Of a stretch of DNA of 64,000 bases, positions 1 through 12,680 are shown in pieces. The notes below the pieces were generated by a model. The model was not told the origin of the DNA. It did no database searches and saw nothing but the letters and a program-made list of their open reading frames with translations. Source of the DNA: Helopsaltes ochotensis. Its lineage: Eukaryota; Chordata; Aves; Passeriformes; Locustellidae. Both the position numbers and the translations under genes were made by a program. Where the stretch lies: positions 475,012 through 539,011 of the forward strand of contig VXBM01000283.1 of assembly GCA_013400155.1 (NCBI GenBank), given 5' to 3'. The first letter of the stretch is position 1; every line of letters begins with the position of its first letter.

Positions 1-289
1 AGGGTCACTGCAGTCATCCTATCTCTTCAAGTTTGTGGTCTTAGCACTGGGTCTGATGTCATTGGGAATGTTTGCTTTTGTTTTTAACAAGCATGTTTGC
101 TAAGTCCATTTTACTTGACTTCTTGCAGGATAGTGTGTGTGCACTGTCTCCTTATGCTCTTTGTTCTGTGGTCACCATCTAATTTCTTCTTAGAGTGCAT
201 CAGGCAACTCACATTTGGACACAGGAATATCTGAGGGGATTTTTATTTCTCCAGACACGAATGCTAATCTAGTCATTAAATGCACTTAC

Positions 290-360
290 AAAAAAAAAAA
301 AACAAAAAACAAACCAAAAAACAAAAACCAAGAAAACCCAAACCAACCACAAAAACCAAG
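290..360 (+). repeat. A/C-rich low-complexity tract
   Basis: A run of 13 A residues passes into A-rich sequence with repeated CAAA, ACCAA and CCAACC units. A 16-base block, AACCCAAACCAACCAC at 335-350, recurs exactly at 11943-11958. This is simple sequence, possibly the decayed tail of a retroposon, but no retroposon body was recognised beside it. Confidence 0.75.
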
Positions 361-3300
361 AGTGGGAAATTATTTTGTGCCAAGGTGAGTATAAGAACTG
401 TTGATGAATTTGATTACTTTTTCCCCTTAAAATCATGACCATTTATATTCCTATATAGAAAAAAACAATATTTACAGAGCTTGTTTAATATGTCGAAAGC
501 AGACTCTTAGAGGATTCTCTTTTCCTTATCTTTTTTTGCATGCAATGTGCTGTGTGCTCTTCAGGCACTGCTCTTGTATGTACAGACTGAGTCATCCATT
601 CAGGGAATAGAAGTCATGGTCCCTCGCTGAGTCATGTTGGCCAAATACAGAGTATCAAGCATCAAAAAATGAAGGGCAGTCTTTGCCTCAAAGAGCATTT
701 GGAAGTGGAATGTGTCTTAACTATTACGAACATCTGTTGAGCAATTCTAACAAATTTATAAAATTCATTGCTATCTTGAGAGTAGGAAAAGGAGTAGCTC
801 CAAGAACAGATGAACTAAAGAATCTTAATTCCCTATAAATCTGTTTCATTAGAGAAGTATGTAGAAATCTTGTATTAATCTCATACATTATTTAAATCTA
901 TTTATTTTTCTTTTCTTTGGTTTGAAGAGGATGAGAAGTTCAGTGGATAAATGTTTTCACTACAAAACATTTATCTCTCTCTGAGGGGACTGTCTAGTAT
1001 CCAACAAGACTGTTTCATCTCAGAAGCCAGGTTAAAAGGATCTTTTCTTTTTGGGAACTAGCAGTCACCAAACTAGAAGCAGTGCCTGAAGGGTTAGTAG
1101 TAGCAGGGAAGTAGATGCTGCTGGGGCAGAAACTTAGGAAGATCCCATAACGTCTAATGTGTTGAAAGACAAAGCAATAAAGCAAGTCAAAGGTGATAAA
1201 GTTATTTGACTGCATATGAAACACTATAAGGCTTCTATAAGTACACCTAGGATTGCATTGCCTGATAAAGCAGTTTTATTCAGGGTCAAAGGCAGCCTGT
1301 GAGCTTACAGAGTAGCTTCCTGTTTGAATAACACAATGAGACATTAGACTCATTTGTTTGGTTATGGAACAGCCAAAAGCATGCTGAGGTGCTAGAGTTC
1401 AGGCATCGATGACTGTTTACGTGTTTTTGGTTTTGAATTGATTGTACGGAACTGCTATAAACAGCTTCTGAATAACTGCTGAACTTAAGCCTTATTTCTG
1501 AGGTAGGATGGGTCCAAAGTTTCACATACTCTTGCAGTTCACTAACAGTGCTGTTTATATGTGACTGAACTTGTGTCTGGGCAAGATCTTAGATTAAGGG
1601 GAGCAATGTGTGGTAAGCCCCTTCCTCCTGGGATGAAGTAAATTTCAGCTTATGATTCTAACCAGACTACTGTGGATGCAATAATTTGACCAGTGCTGTT
1701 CAAGCCTGTGCTAACGGGCTTGGCAAGGACAGCTTGGAACATCCTGCTCCAGACTGGACAGGAATCCTGCACGAAGTTTGGAGGAAAGGCTCCATTTACA
1801 AAGAGCAGGAGCATCACTAGAGATTTTTCTTTTAAGGAACAACAGTTTCACTTCACAAGTTTGTAGGTGATCTAGCAAACAATACATGAAACAAGACTCA
1901 GGTGTGAGCCATACATGAGCTGCTGTAAAAACTTGGAGCTGACAGACAGTGAAGAATTACTCGGCTTAACCTCTCATCAGAGCAAAGTGCAGTGCTGTGT
2001 TCTGAAAATATGATGTACCTGTGAAATTTGTTTGTGGTAAAATAATATTAATAACCTGATATCCTGTGGGAGGGCTCTGGAAGTTCAAAAATTACAAATC
2101 TTGAGCCCAATGGAATTAACTATTTCTGATTGCTTCAAAATTGCACTTATAATTGCGGAACTAGAAATTCTCCACAACTGATTTTCCTTTTCTTTTCTTG
2201 CTCCTCCCAATGCTTTTCCTTTCCACACTTCCAAACACAGCAATTTTAGACTACACGGGAGAGGGCAGGCCCTTCACCACTGTAGGAAGTGTTGAATGAG
2301 GGAATCTTCTGAGACTTCACCACCAGCTGCACCACATGTAATCTAGCAAGGCTCCTGATAAATACATATGGCCTTTAAATGAAAGAGCAGCTCTGATAAA
2401 TCAGTAAAGAAAACCCCCAGCTCTCCAGAAAGCAGGAACTGTGTTCCCCTTTCCTTATTTGTGAGTATAAGCTCTGCCCTCTGAGGCTAGAGAAGAGCTA
2501 GCAGAGCTGCCTGCCCAGCAGCTGCCAGCTACCCCAAATGGCTCAGCATGCCTGGGAACATCCAGACTAGCCAGCCTCATGCAAAAGGGCTCTCTGGCTG
2601 CCTGCGCAGACCTGCACAGCTATTTGAGTTTGTGCTCTGCGAATGCCAGCAGTACCACCCAGACTCCAGCAATTAGCCTAAGGTCATCAGTACATTTCTC
2701 TGCATGGGAGTGTCTGCATGTTATGTATCACTATGGCTTGTCTGGGTGTGTGTACATTTGTTTGTGTGCTTGCTCTGTAATGATCCAACCTATCTCACAT
2801 GTATATTTAAAAAGATTTTTGAAAAAGAGGGTAGATATCATTATCTAAAGGAAAGTGAAGTGCGGGGTCGGAGGTTATGCCCTTTGCTGAAGGATGCAGA
2901 GCAGAGACATGCACTGGGGCACCAGGTTTCTGACACAAAGACCGCACTCTCTACTAAGCCATGTTACCTTTTTTGCCTCTTCTGTGTAGGAAGCATTCTG
3001 AATTGTAGATTATCTAACATGCATTCATGGTGTTGTGCTTCAGAAAACCCCGTGGCAAAGGAGAGGAAATTCTATTTTTTACCCAAGAGCCTTTACTACT
3101 TCTGGTGTTACTGACAGCAAGACTTAAGCTCAGGAGCAGTTTGCATTGACTTAAGCCTGAACAGAAAGCAACTGCTAATAAGAGCACTCAGTGCACCCTT
3201 CAGCAAATGTCTGACAGAGTGACCAGCCAAGTCCAGCTGCATTCATTTCCAGTGACCAAAGCAGGTGATCAGGAACCCAATTATGACCTCGAACACTAAA

Positions 3301-6300
3301 TCAGAGTCCTGCAGATTACCTGATCCAACAATTAGTCCAGCCCTTGGCTTTGCTGTGGGTTTGTTCACAATGATCACTCTTTCTTGAAGTTATTAGTCTT
3401 GCTTATTGTGGCAGAGTTTACTGAACAGCAGGCTGTTTCAGATTTGGAATATTTTTCCTTCAGAACAGTTTTTTTCGCCACAACTTTTCCCCTAAAACAA
3501 AAATGTAGAAAGAATCACTTCTGGGAGTGACAGGTTTTGTCCATAAGATGTTTTGTTTAGCCACATTATTTAAAGAAGTCTAGAAATAAAATTTATTCTT
3601 AACCAATAAATTAAATCATTTCAGCTTCAAAATGTCTGAACAGACAGGAATTTCTTTTTTTCTTTATTTTTTAACCAAACACAATTTCTGGAGTCAGCAT
3701 ACATCATGGCCTATTCTGTGATTCTCACAGAAACTAGAATTTACATGATAAATGCGCCCACCTTCAAAGTAGGCTATAAACTCAGAGAACCAATTGAATA
3801 AATCACTTTGCAAGAGACAAATACTTTCCTTTGGTCTTTTTTTAGACTGCAACCCCCTAGGGCAGGGATAGTCTTTATTTTATACCATCTATCAGGCCAA
3901 CCTACTGCTGAAACTTAAGAAGTAATAGTTTCCACCAGACTTGATTCACATCATAAAAATCATCTTGTGCCCTCTTGTTGACACCTCTGTGTAGAACAGG
4001 AACTGAGCAGATATTCAGACTGGATGTTGTTTAATTTCAAGTGGATTTAGTGAGATAATATGGTGTAGACTGCAGAATTTGCTCATTAGAATAACACATT
4101 TGGGGTTTTTTATTCATTTCTCAACTCTTAACCACATTCTCACATCTCATTGTAGATCGCGGATTGCAAGCCATACATGAAACTAAAGCAGTCAAAGAAC
4201 TTATGTGTATTTTTTTGATACATGACATGAGATAATTTTAACACTTACCTGTGTTGTTGCTGTGTAGTCATTGAATACCATTCTGTTACAGCAAAAATAA
4301 CTGAAAGAGCATTTTTTCCCTCTTTTTACTTTTTTATATCATGAGGACAGACAAGCTTGAAACAAACTCCATTCCTTCTCCTTCCCTTTCTGTCTCTCCT
4401 GCAAAGTCAGTTAAATACATGATTCATTAGGCTATAATTTGATGAATTTGATTTCTTATAGTGGTACTAGCAGACAAGCAGAGCAGAAAATGCACTTTCT
4501 GTATTGCCATATGCTCTGCTTTTCCACAGCAAAGCAAAAGATCAAATGCTGTCATCTTTCCTTCTCTGTCATTGTAAATTATTCTGATGAATCTGCTGCT
4601 TGAGATTAAGGAAGGTCAAGCCACAAATGTTCATGGTCCTGAGCATCCTCATCTTTTGTAAGACTTTTCTAGAATCTGTGGAAGCCATATATGTGCCTGT
4701 AGAGACTGGTCTCTTTTCTTAATGCAGTCCAAAATTGCAATGCCTCTGCACATGGACAGACTTACGGACACGTTCATGGAGGACCACATTCCTGAGATAA
4801 CTCGCCAGCATCTTGCAGTTCCTGCAATTTGTTGGAACGTAAGAGCAAGAGCTTGTCCCTTGGCTCTGTAAATCAGCAGTTTGAATGTAGACTGAGGAGT
4901 TGAACATGCGTTCCTTATTTTGCTCTTTGTTATGCAGTGTTCTCCTAATGTTATGCACATATGGTACAAAGCAGAGATTTACATATTCAGTGTTGCTACC
5001 ATAGTGTTCCTTCCACACTAGAGGCAGGATTCCAAAGCCTTTACTCATGGTGAGCAGGTCCTCCTCCATGAGTAACGCTTTGGAGATCAGGGAAGCTCCT
5101 AGTGAAATGAAGCATTACTTAACACATGATCAAGTTTTAGAGCCTTTCCTTGTAGCATTAGGGACAAGTATTAGGGTCTCTTCCCCTTCTGTACCTCTGG
5201 GTCGATGTGATCTTGCATAGATCCTAGTTTGTGTCATGTGGGAATAAAGTCAACTGCCAGAAACACATGGGCAGCAGCCTGGTATCAGAGCCAAATCAGG
5301 GGAACTCAACCCAAATTATCACCCACCTCTATGGATATCTCAGAGATCTGTCAGTCCTTATACATCCAATACTCCACAAGTATTTTTAGTAGCTGGACAG
5401 GATATGCATCCCATTCCATCAGCTCAAGGAGAGAGCAGCTCATGAGTTGACACTGGAAAAGCCTTCTCTGCTATTTAAAAATAGCTCCAGTGGTGGTGGA
5501 TAAAGGCTGTTCACTTCCCAGGGGAAAGAGAAGAGGTGTTCTCTGTATGTAAATGCCTTAAAAGCTGGAGAACAGTGCCTAAGGACTTCCATTTCTGCTT
5601 GCTTAATTAAGGGGAGAGAGGCTGTACTGTGTCAAACTAAAATCAGTGTTTCCATGACACCTCTCTTTCTCCATCCCAAACAATCCCAATTGCTGCTGTG
5701 GGGTTAGCACAGGGGTTTCCTGAGTCAGCAATTGTGTTTGTGTCCCAGTATTTAACAACCTGCAATGAACTTGAGCTTTTTTATAAATTGCTCACATGCA
5801 TCACCACATCCTATGGCAGCAAAGCTGGGCACTGAGGGGAGAAGCACAGCTTTTGGTGTGGGCCATGGGGCCTGCAGCCAATGACTTCTGCTTTTCTGGG
5901 CTGAGTGTCAGCAGAGCAAGTTTCTCAATATCCTGGCCCTCTCTCCAGCAAAACTGGTGCCTGTTAGCAATGCCATTGCTATTTGGGTGGGAGGTAGCTA
6001 TATGTGTTAGGCCCAGATTTGTAAAGACACTGAAGTATTTAATTCGTAAACTAAAGAAAATCTCTGTACTGTGTTGACTATGAAGTCTAATCTGCCAGCT
6101 TTGAGCAGAGTGAATTGGTGAAACATTGGAAGAGAACTTGCAGAACTTGTTATACTTGTTCTGTGAATAACACAAGGCTTTCCATTTCCCATACTCTTGT
6201 TCAGATGAATTTTACTGGCACTAAAGTAAACAAATGCCTTTCCTAGAGAAATGCTGCTATTTAAAATACTCAGGCTGGATTTTTGTTTTAAAATGGAAAG

Positions 6301-9300
6301 AAAACAAATACATCATTCCACACTGATTACCAAGAGCAGTGAATTTTTTGTGTTCTTTGGACCTGCCTAGAGGCACATACACAACCACTATGCAGCAAAC
6401 CCCACCTGAGTTCATTGCCTTCTTTCACACTTGGCTCCAAGTAAGTCTGAGTGGACTCCACATCACAGGTAAAAGGGAGGGTTGAAGAATTTATATTGGT
6501 TCAAGCCATGGAGTTTGCTGCTCATGGCCTCTGTTCCCCCCACCTTGACCAATACATACAAACAAGTGGCCTCCCCCAAGGTTTTATCCTTGTTTTAATC
6601 CCTTCTAGAAAATGAAGTGTCAGATGTTCATATTAATATAGAGGTTAACCAGCCTGTGGTAAGATCTTGTGGCTGGACTGGCTTAATTTATACTGCTCTT
6701 GTCACCACATCAGTAATTAAGAGTGAACAGGGCAGCAATGCCAATGCTGTACCTCATCAGCCTGAACATCTTTCTATTTCGGTGCAGAACCTTCACATAA
6801 GAAATGAGAGTGCAGCTGGTCTCTGAAACAGAAAACATCCCCTTGCAGATACCAAAAAAAAGTCATTGTGGAATGTCAAGATTTTAACAACATTTAGCAT
6901 TCCTGAAGCCCTCCCTGGATGTAAAGCACCATGTGGTTATTAAGATGTTATTCTTAAACATTGTTCAGGTTTTTGTGCTACTTGTTATCCCCATTTTAGG
7001 TAGAGAAGGTGGGTCTTACACAGACTTCCAGGTTTTGAAGCTCTGGCTCCTACTTCAGCGTCTAATTTTTCAGGCCACACATAGAAATTTACCTCCTTTG
7101 GGACAGACTTTTTTTCTTTTTTGCACTAGTAAGCTGCATAGGTGTGTCTGTAAGGCAGTGACAGGCTCCTATTTGTGTTCTTGAGACTTTCTTTGTAATT
7201 CTTATTTACCCTTACTTCCTTCTCTATACTCAGATAAGACTTCTGTTCACTTATAGTCAATATTCTGGTTCTTGAGAAACTGCAAAACAAACACAACCTC
7301 CTTGTTTTCCTTTCCTGAGGGAAGTCCTTGTGAGCCAACAGCCGACTCTCCAAGGAAGCCCTCTGACTTCTATGTGGGCTTGCTCAAGTAGACATGGCTT
7401 CTGTTGCACTTTAAGTTAGCTTCAGGGTGAGATGCAGAGATAAAAACAAAGGTCAGGAGTAGATCTGTGAATGACAAACATCAGAATCAGGGAGCACATA
7501 TGCCTCTGCCATTAAGCGTAACAACTCTGGTAACCTTGGACCACACTGATGTCCTGATATAGTCTCTTTAAACTTAGCAAAAAAAAGCCTGGAGAGAGCT
7601 GTTCAGACACACTGGAGTGTGCTCCAATTCAAATAAGGTCACAGAGTCACACTTTCTAAACCTATCATTATACCTGAGTTGCTAGAAAGGACATCAGGGA
7701 CACATTTCAACTGTTTCAAGTCACAAAATCACAGCTTCTTGCCAGTCTCCAATTTTTTAGTTTGGAAGAAAAATTCATGCAGTCATTCTATCTATTGATC
7801 CCCTTCCCTGTTAACTAATTTTAACCAAATATCGTGGAAGAGTGAGGATCTCCCAAGCCTCGTGAAATCAGGTGGTAGGTAAAGAGGAGATGCTGCAGCT
7901 TCAGCAACTGTTGTGTCACTATTAGCCCATGTGGCCAATTACCATGGATACATCTCCATACCAGCTGTCTCTAATCCAGCTGGTGTTGGAGGGCAAAAGA
8001 GTGTACTGCAGATGACAGTCAACAAAGGGAGAAAGCAAAATCATTTGCAGAAAAACAGTCTCCAGTAGTTCCACTGCTAGGAGGTCCAGGCATTTGTTGC
8101 CTTCTCCATATAGAAGAAGCATTTCTATGTTCTGCAACCATATAAAAAACAGGCATGACTTTAAACAGCTCATCTATTTGCAGACTTATTAATTCCCACA
8201 AGACCCTCATCTCAAATGAATAGATTGGGCAAGGCACATAATGAAAAAGCACTCATGCAAATAAGCCAGAAAAGCCGAAGTATTGGTTTGCATGCGCAAG
8301 TGCTGGCTGGATAAGCAAGGGCTAGGCAATGTACCATGAACCCATGAAGGAAGAGCAGTACTGAAGTTTAAATTGATAAAACCTTGAGGAAGCTTGAGTC
8401 ATTGGTGATAAATTTCTATCTTCAGAGGAAATTAGGCTTAAAGGAAAAGGAGCTGGTTTAAAATATATTTAAAGTATCAAATTACATGTATTTATGCCGA
8501 AGTTGCTTTCCCACTCCCACAGACTGGGAATAGAACTTGTGGTCCACACTCGCCACTTTGAAAACTGCAGCATCAGTTGTTTTACTGTCAAATAAGCAGT
8601 GAGGTCAGGAAGGAAGCAGGTCTGGAAAAGTTAATGCTCTTGCACTGGGTCTCATTTTTTAAATGAATTGAGTCTTGAGCTCTGCAGAAGTGGCTGGGAA
8701 AGGAAGTAATGCATGAAATCAAATGACGAGGAGCTTGTAAGTTTGGGGAGCTGCTTATGTAGATGGGATGATGGAGAATGTGAAGTAACCTATCCAGTCT
8801 GACCCATTTCAGAAAAAATTGGCAGGAGGCAGGTCTCTTTATCCTCATATATCCCTGGGCTCTTTTATGGTATGCTTTCTATTACAGCAGGATATTGTAC
8901 TCTTGCCAGCAGAGCAGGATATCACACACTGGTAGCTGCGGGTCTGATGGAGGTGGGAGTGTGCACACGGAATTGATTAGAGGTTCACATCCTCTTGCTG
9001 TCAAGTCACATGAGGATTTTAAGGACTGACTCTGAGTTTGGAGAAGAGGAAGCTACAGAGACAGCTATATCTTAATTACCTCTGGAAGGTTTACTGAAAT
9101 GCCCGAAGAATTGCTCACCTGTTTGAACAGAAAGGGAGTGCTGCCATCAAAGCTGTTGAGAGCTCAAGAAGTAAATACCAGAGAGCTGAGATCAAATAGA
9201 TATCCTGAGGTGTTTTGGGGACCACGCTATAAATAGGAAGGAAGAAAAAGCTCAGAGCGTTCAGGTGGCCCCTCACAACCCCTTCTTGTAGCCATGTTTT

Positions 9301-10924
9301 GACAGCACCTAAAATGTGATGTCAGCTCTTGATTATCTGGTTTGTGGACTAAATAACTTCGTCCTAATTTGAGTTGCAGCACCTGATTTCTGTGGATGCA
9401 GTGGCCAGCCCTGGTTCCCACCCTGCCTGCTGATGTGTACCACTGGAATGGCTCCCTGAAGAGCTGCCTGGCTGCTTTTAACTCGATCTTTTCCTTACAG
9501 GTCCTATTTACTGTTTACCTTGCAGTATCACTGGGTAATAGGAAGTGTTTGGCATTCTCATCCCATTGCCATTTTCATATCAAGTGGTTTTCTGGGTAAC
9601 TTGTGAAAGACTGGGTCTGTTTACAGTCAGGGTTTGGGGTCAGTCCAGTTTGGAAACCTCAGAGACTGAAGTTCTAGGTCTTGTCTTGCCTTCTAAAGAT
9701 TAAAATTCCTACTAATGTAGGAACTAAAATATTTTATTGTTTCTCTTTTTTCTAGGAACTGCAGATTGTGGGCAAGCATCTGTAAAAGCATTTTGGTATG
9801 GATCGGGAGTGTCCTTCTGAGGCTGATCCTCCTCATGCCATGGGCATCGGGTGTAAAACTTGTGTTTCTTCCAAAAAAGAGCTAAGCTGAAAGATGTGCT
9901 CCAGGGGCATATGGCGTACTCATAGCATACCCCAATGAGTAGTGGACATTCAGTCCACAGGATCACAAGAGGCAGTCTGAACTAAAATGCCCAGAAGCAC
10001 ATGCAGTGACAATGACGGGCTTATGTTGCAGCTGTTTTACTTCACAAGTCCAATCCTCCAACACCTAGTCACTCACCCAAGACTCAGTCTTCAATATTGT
10101 ATCTCGCTACGTTGGCCAAACTGCCTTAAGACCTTCCTCAGGGGCATTTACATCAGCTCCTCCTCATTAGAAAAGGAAGATGCCATTGCTGGAAAGTGGG
10201 GCACTTTGTGACATCTCTGATTTCTGGAGCATGCTCTTCTGCTCAGTCACATTTGGTGACAATCTCTACATACTGCAGAAAACTTTTACCTGAGAAAGAT
10301 TGTGAAAGTTAAAGGTGTGACAAAGCAAAAAAAGTCATCTGGTTACCTGTCGATGTCCTATAGGATTTGTTTCAGTGCAGTTGCAGTATCTCTGGGATTT
10401 AGGTTACATTAATCATATTGAATTGATCAGATTTTGCCACATACGTCTTTATTATTTAGCTATGCAGTGCTGAATAAAACATGATAGAATTTTTTCATAA
10501 AGCATTATGACTTGTTTTGCTTTAAATAAAAATGATTATCTACTCTGAGGTTAAAACCCTTGGGGGACAAAACCTCAAAGCACATGACAGAAAAATGCTT
10601 TTCCCCTTCTCTTCAGTGACAGCTTTGCTATTGGGCTTAGTTTTCCTGTGGAAAATATGCAAGGCAATGATTTCAGTGGCATATCTCTGGGATCACAGAG
10701 AAGGAAGGAGCAAGGAAATGTCTATAAACATAAGAGTACTTACTAACAGGGCTGGGAGAAAAGAACTCTTCCTTACTCATCTCTGCTTTTTTTGGCTAAA
10801 AAGGAAAATTTACCTACTCAGATACTTTAGTTATTGAATCTGTGTACACTGAGTTAAGTAAGGAACAAAACTGCTGACTTCAAAATGTTGGGCAATAGCT
10901 ATGACCATGTTCATGTTGGTCAAT

Positions 10925-10948
10925 TGTGCAGGGAGTGTTCCCTGCACA
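10925..10948. repeat. Perfect inverted repeat (10-bp arms, 4-nt loop)
   Basis: Arms TGTGCAGGGA (10925-10934) and TCCCTGCACA (10939-10948) are exact reverse complements around the loop GTGT. Either strand of a transcript could form a stable short hairpin. The stem is too short for a canonical microRNA precursor and no terminator-type function applies in a vertebrate. Function unknown. Confidence 0.75.
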
Positions 10949-11593
10949 TTGTGCTAGATCATCTGCATTATTCATTTATACAAACAGTCCCAGGCTAGAC
11001 TGGCTAGTGCTCTTCCACATACAGTCTAAGAGGCAGCAGAGGGCAAGGAGTGCTCCTTATGGGTAGTCTGGATGTAAACACATCAATCTGTGGGCTGAGA
11101 GACTTCAACATTTTGATGGATACTATCTACTCTGTGACAATTCATTTCATACTGGAGAATGGCCCTGTACAGTTACTTGTATAGTCACCTCTGTGTAGCT
11201 TTCTTTTAATTTGAGTTACATATAAGAATTAATGCAGAAAAGTACTGCAAATAGTGCAAAACAAAGAGTGAATATAAGGGAGAGCTGACATTTTATATTT
11301 GCTAGCCTATATAAGGACTGGTTGCTGTAGTTTTTCACAAGAATCACAGTGTTGCAATGTCTTATCATTCCTATCTGTGTCCACCTTGGATGCAAATAGC
11401 AGGAGATGGCTGAATCTGGAGAAACCCCCATTAGCCACACCCTTGATGCAACTCATTCTTTGTGCATTTACTCAGAGCTACCAGCTTTACTCACTCTCTC
11501 TGTGCCATAGATTTCTCAGCACTACAAACATCTAAGGAGACAGCATTTTGAGCAATCATTTGCAGTATTTGAACGTGGTATTGAACTTGGTGT

Positions 11594-11928
11594 GGGAACT
11601 GGGAAGAGGGAAGGNNNNNNNNNNNNNNNNNNNNNNNNNNNNNNNNNNNNNNNNNNNNNNNNNNNNNNNNNNNNNNNNNNNNNNNNNNNNNNNNNNNNNN
11701 NNNNNNNNNNNNNNNNNNNNNNNNNNNNNNNNNNNNNNNNNNNNNNNNNNNNNNNNNNNNNNNNNNNNNNNNNNNNNNNNNNNNNNNNNNNNNNNNNNNN
11801 NNNNNNNNNNNNNNNNNNNNNNNNNNNNNNNNNNNNNNNNNNNNNNNNNGAAGGGAAGGGAAGGGAAGGGAAGGGAAGGGAAGGGAAGGGAAGGGAAGGG
11901 AAGGGAAGGGAAGGGAAGGGAAGGGAAG
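11594..11928 (+). repeat. (GGGAA)n microsatellite containing an assembly gap
   Basis: A perfect GGGAA pentamer array runs from 11850 to 11928, about 16 units. On the other side of the N block the sequence (GGGAAGAGGGAAGG, ending at 11614) is the same kind of purine repeat, so the gap lies inside the array. The plus strand is pure purine and has closely spaced GGG runs, so it can form G-quadruplex or triplex structures, which plausibly explains why sequencing failed here. True array length is unknown. Open frames crossing this block are artefacts of the repeat and the Ns. Confidence 0.95.
11615..11849. other. Assembly gap (235 N)
   Basis: All bases are N. The gap sits within the GGGAA array and the number of Ns may or may not reflect a measured size. 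Confidence 1.
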
Positions 11929-12215
11929 AGATAAACACAACCAACCCAAACCAACCACCACACCTGAGCTTGGCTTCATGGCACTTTTACTCTTCCTGGG
12001 TCAAAGTTCATGGCATGGGCTTGTGCCTTGTTGTCCCCATCTCTTTGTCACTGTGAACATACATGGGCTGTGACAGGCTATGCAGTGAGTCAGGAATTAG
12101 GTGAGCAAGGGCATAAAGTGCAGAACAGACAGTGAGAGTAATGCAATTAGCAGTATTAGTGTTCACAATCAGACACGTAGCATTGCTACTCACCCATCCT
12201 GATTAACTATATAGT
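11929..12215. other. Non-coding spacer between microsatellite and CR1
   Basis: Short unique-looking sequence beginning with a C/A-rich stretch (ccaacccaaaccaacc at about 11941) that directly abuts the GGGAA array. I see no gene or recognisable element in it. Confidence 0.6.
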
Positions 12216-12680
12216 GCGCTCTGACAGTGTCACCATGTGCCAGCACAGGCTGGGAATTGACCTGCTGGAAAGGAGCTCTGTGGAGAAGGTCCTGGGGATC
12301 CTGATGGACAACAAGCTGTCCATGAACCATGTCCATGAGAGAGGACCATATGAATGCATGTACATATCTGCCAAGTGAATGGATCCAGGCGCTTCTCAGT
12401 GGTGCCAAGCAATAGGACAAGAGGTAGTGGGCAAAAACTGATGCACAGGACACTCCATCTGCATATGAGGAAGAACTTCTTTACTGTGCAAATGACCAAG
12501 CAGATTGGCCACAACACATTACTCAAAGAGGTTCTGGAGTCACTCTCACTGGAAATATTCAAGAACAATCTGGATGCAATACTGTGTCATTTGCTCTAGG
12601 ATGACCCTGCTTGAGCAGAGAGGCTGGATCAAGTGAGCCACTGTGGTTCATTCCAATCTGACCCATTCTGTGATTCTGTG
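12216..12680 (+). mobile_element. CR1 LINE 3' fragment (first copy)
   Basis: This is the 3' end of a chicken-repeat-1 (CR1) non-LTR retrotransposon in sense orientation. It shows the familiar avian CR1 text: a GACCTGCTGGAAAGGAGCTC-like block near 12258, GGATCCAGGCGCTTCTCAGT near 12380, GGACAAGAGG near 12414, AAGAACTTCTTTACTGTGC near 12471, and the terminal ATTCTGTGATTCTGTG ending at 12680. Sequence is missing around 12322-12365, where two parts of the consensus are joined, so the copy carries an internal deletion as well as the usual 5' truncation. No reverse transcriptase or endonuclease domain remains. Boundaries are approximate at the 5' side; no clear target-site duplication was seen. Confidence 0.92.

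Larger units (their letters stand above)
1..11580. other. Intergenic 5' flank, no gene recognised
   Basis: This stretch holds no coding region I can support. Open frames are at most about 135 codons, scattered on both strands, without recognisable domains or convincing splice sites. There is an A/C-rich tract near the start (290-360), a pair of AP-1-type sites 40 bp apart (588-594 and 628-634), a TGAGTCAGCA site at 5721-5730 and a perfect 10-bp hairpin at 10925-10948. No LINE, LTR or tRNA was recognised. Diverged repeats cannot be excluded by eye. By general vertebrate synteny this is the region upstream of EGFR, but no neighbouring gene is visible. Confidence 0.7.

Noticed and set aside
3711..3725. 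CR1-like tail fragment (CTATTCTGTGATTCT)
   Set aside because: No CR1 body precedes it; about 14 matching bases can occur by chance.
11491..12056. Five open frames of 128-162 codons on both strands
   Set aside because: They cross the N gap and the GGGAA repeat; their length is an artefact.
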